Below are positions 17,229-17,500 of a stretch of DNA of 17,500 bases, in pieces; position 1 is the first letter of the stretch, and each line of letters starts with the position of its first letter. Location: NCBI GenBank assembly GCA_034096865.1, contig JAWQFJ010005583.1, positions 1 to 17,500 on the forward strand. Direction: 5' to 3'. Below the pieces are notes generated by a model. It ran no database searches and was not told the DNA's origin. It saw only the letters and a program-made list of their open reading frames with translations. The stretch comes from Theodoxus fluviatilis. Taxonomy: Eukaryota; Mollusca; Gastropoda; Cycloneritida; Neritidae. A program made the translations under genes and the position numbers.

Positions 17229-17500
17229 CTGCAACAGCAATCGAAGGGGAGGTAAGTGTGCGCACAACTCTGGCCAGTAATGTTTCTTACTTCTGCACCG
17301 GAAAGGAACGGATAAGACGAGACGAGAGAAGACTAGCGAGAGATGCACCGAGGACAACGAGCTGAAGACCCTGAAGATCATCTGAAGCCAGGTGAAGAAT
17401 GGTGTCAACACCAGCAGGGGCCGCTGATACCTGCTTTCTCTCTCAAGTGTCAGAGAACACTCACTACCAACTGAATTGATCAAGCAAGGCAAGAATTCCA
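17229..17500. other. Probable 5' UTR intron of the minus-strand gene
   Basis: Lies upstream of the candidate first coding exon. The minus-strand acceptor ends at 17229. The rest shows no supported exon; an upstream noncoding exon or promoter may be here or beyond the window. Confidence 0.35.

Noticed and set aside
16956..17260. Plus-strand exon ending at the perfect donor AG/GTAAGT near 17252
   Set aside because: The + frame starts at TTG and stops at 17210 before the donor. The minus strand offers a better ATG, upstream stop and splice sites over the same bases.

Overview
The window is non-coding-rich animal DNA, most likely from an invertebrate. The grounds are spliced-gene signals, abundant GT, GAGT and TCA microsatellites, minisatellites, and a Ty3/gypsy-type LTR retrotransposon of the Gmr1 class, which is known from fishes and marine invertebrates. 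The exact taxon cannot be read from the sequence. No bacterial operons, rRNA or tRNA genes were seen.

Positions 1-8895 are one nearly complete LTR retrotransposon on the + strand. The 5' LTR (1-2033) lacks about its first 57 bases because the window starts inside it. The 3' LTR (6809-8895, 2087 bp) is complete and ends in a matched TGTCG...CGACA pair. Between them lie a primer-binding site resembling the complement of a tRNA-Arg 3' end, a leader, one uninterrupted gag-pol frame (ATG at 2309, TAA ending at 6796, 1495 aa) and a G-rich polypurine tract touching the 3' LTR. The polyprotein runs capsid with a SCAN-like segment, CCHC knuckle, protease, integrase, GPY/F module, reverse transcriptase, RNase H. 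Integrase therefore precedes RT, which is the copia-like order on a gypsy-like backbone that defines Gmr1-type elements. All catalytic residues I checked are present, and the LTRs differ by about 14 substitutions and two indels, so the copy is young and possibly still competent. Each LTR carries its own 93-bp tandem array and a 104-bp duplication.

About 150 bp beyond the element is a 2.2-kb minisatellite (about 9048-11228) of 24-bp units, C-rich on + and G-run-rich on -. It shows blocks of variant units. A compound GT / GAGT / GT microsatellite follows (11303-11790).

The right half (11.8-17.5 kb) reads best as the intron-rich start of a gene on the - strand. A first coding exon (16956-17228) has a strong start context, an in-frame stop upstream of the ATG, an N-myristoylation-type start (MGNAKSKK) and a GTGAGA donor. 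A second candidate exon (11819-11957) has a pyrimidine-containing acceptor and a perfect GTGAGT donor. Their phases are compatible across a 5.0-kb intron. I do not recognise the protein. If the model is right, the microsatellites, minisatellite and retrotransposon lie in or downstream of this gene's next intron. The 5-kb intron holds a TCA/TCG microsatellite, short tandem repeats, a G-tract, a decayed purine-rich tandem repeat, a foldback element of about 240 bp and a perfect 71-bp duplication.
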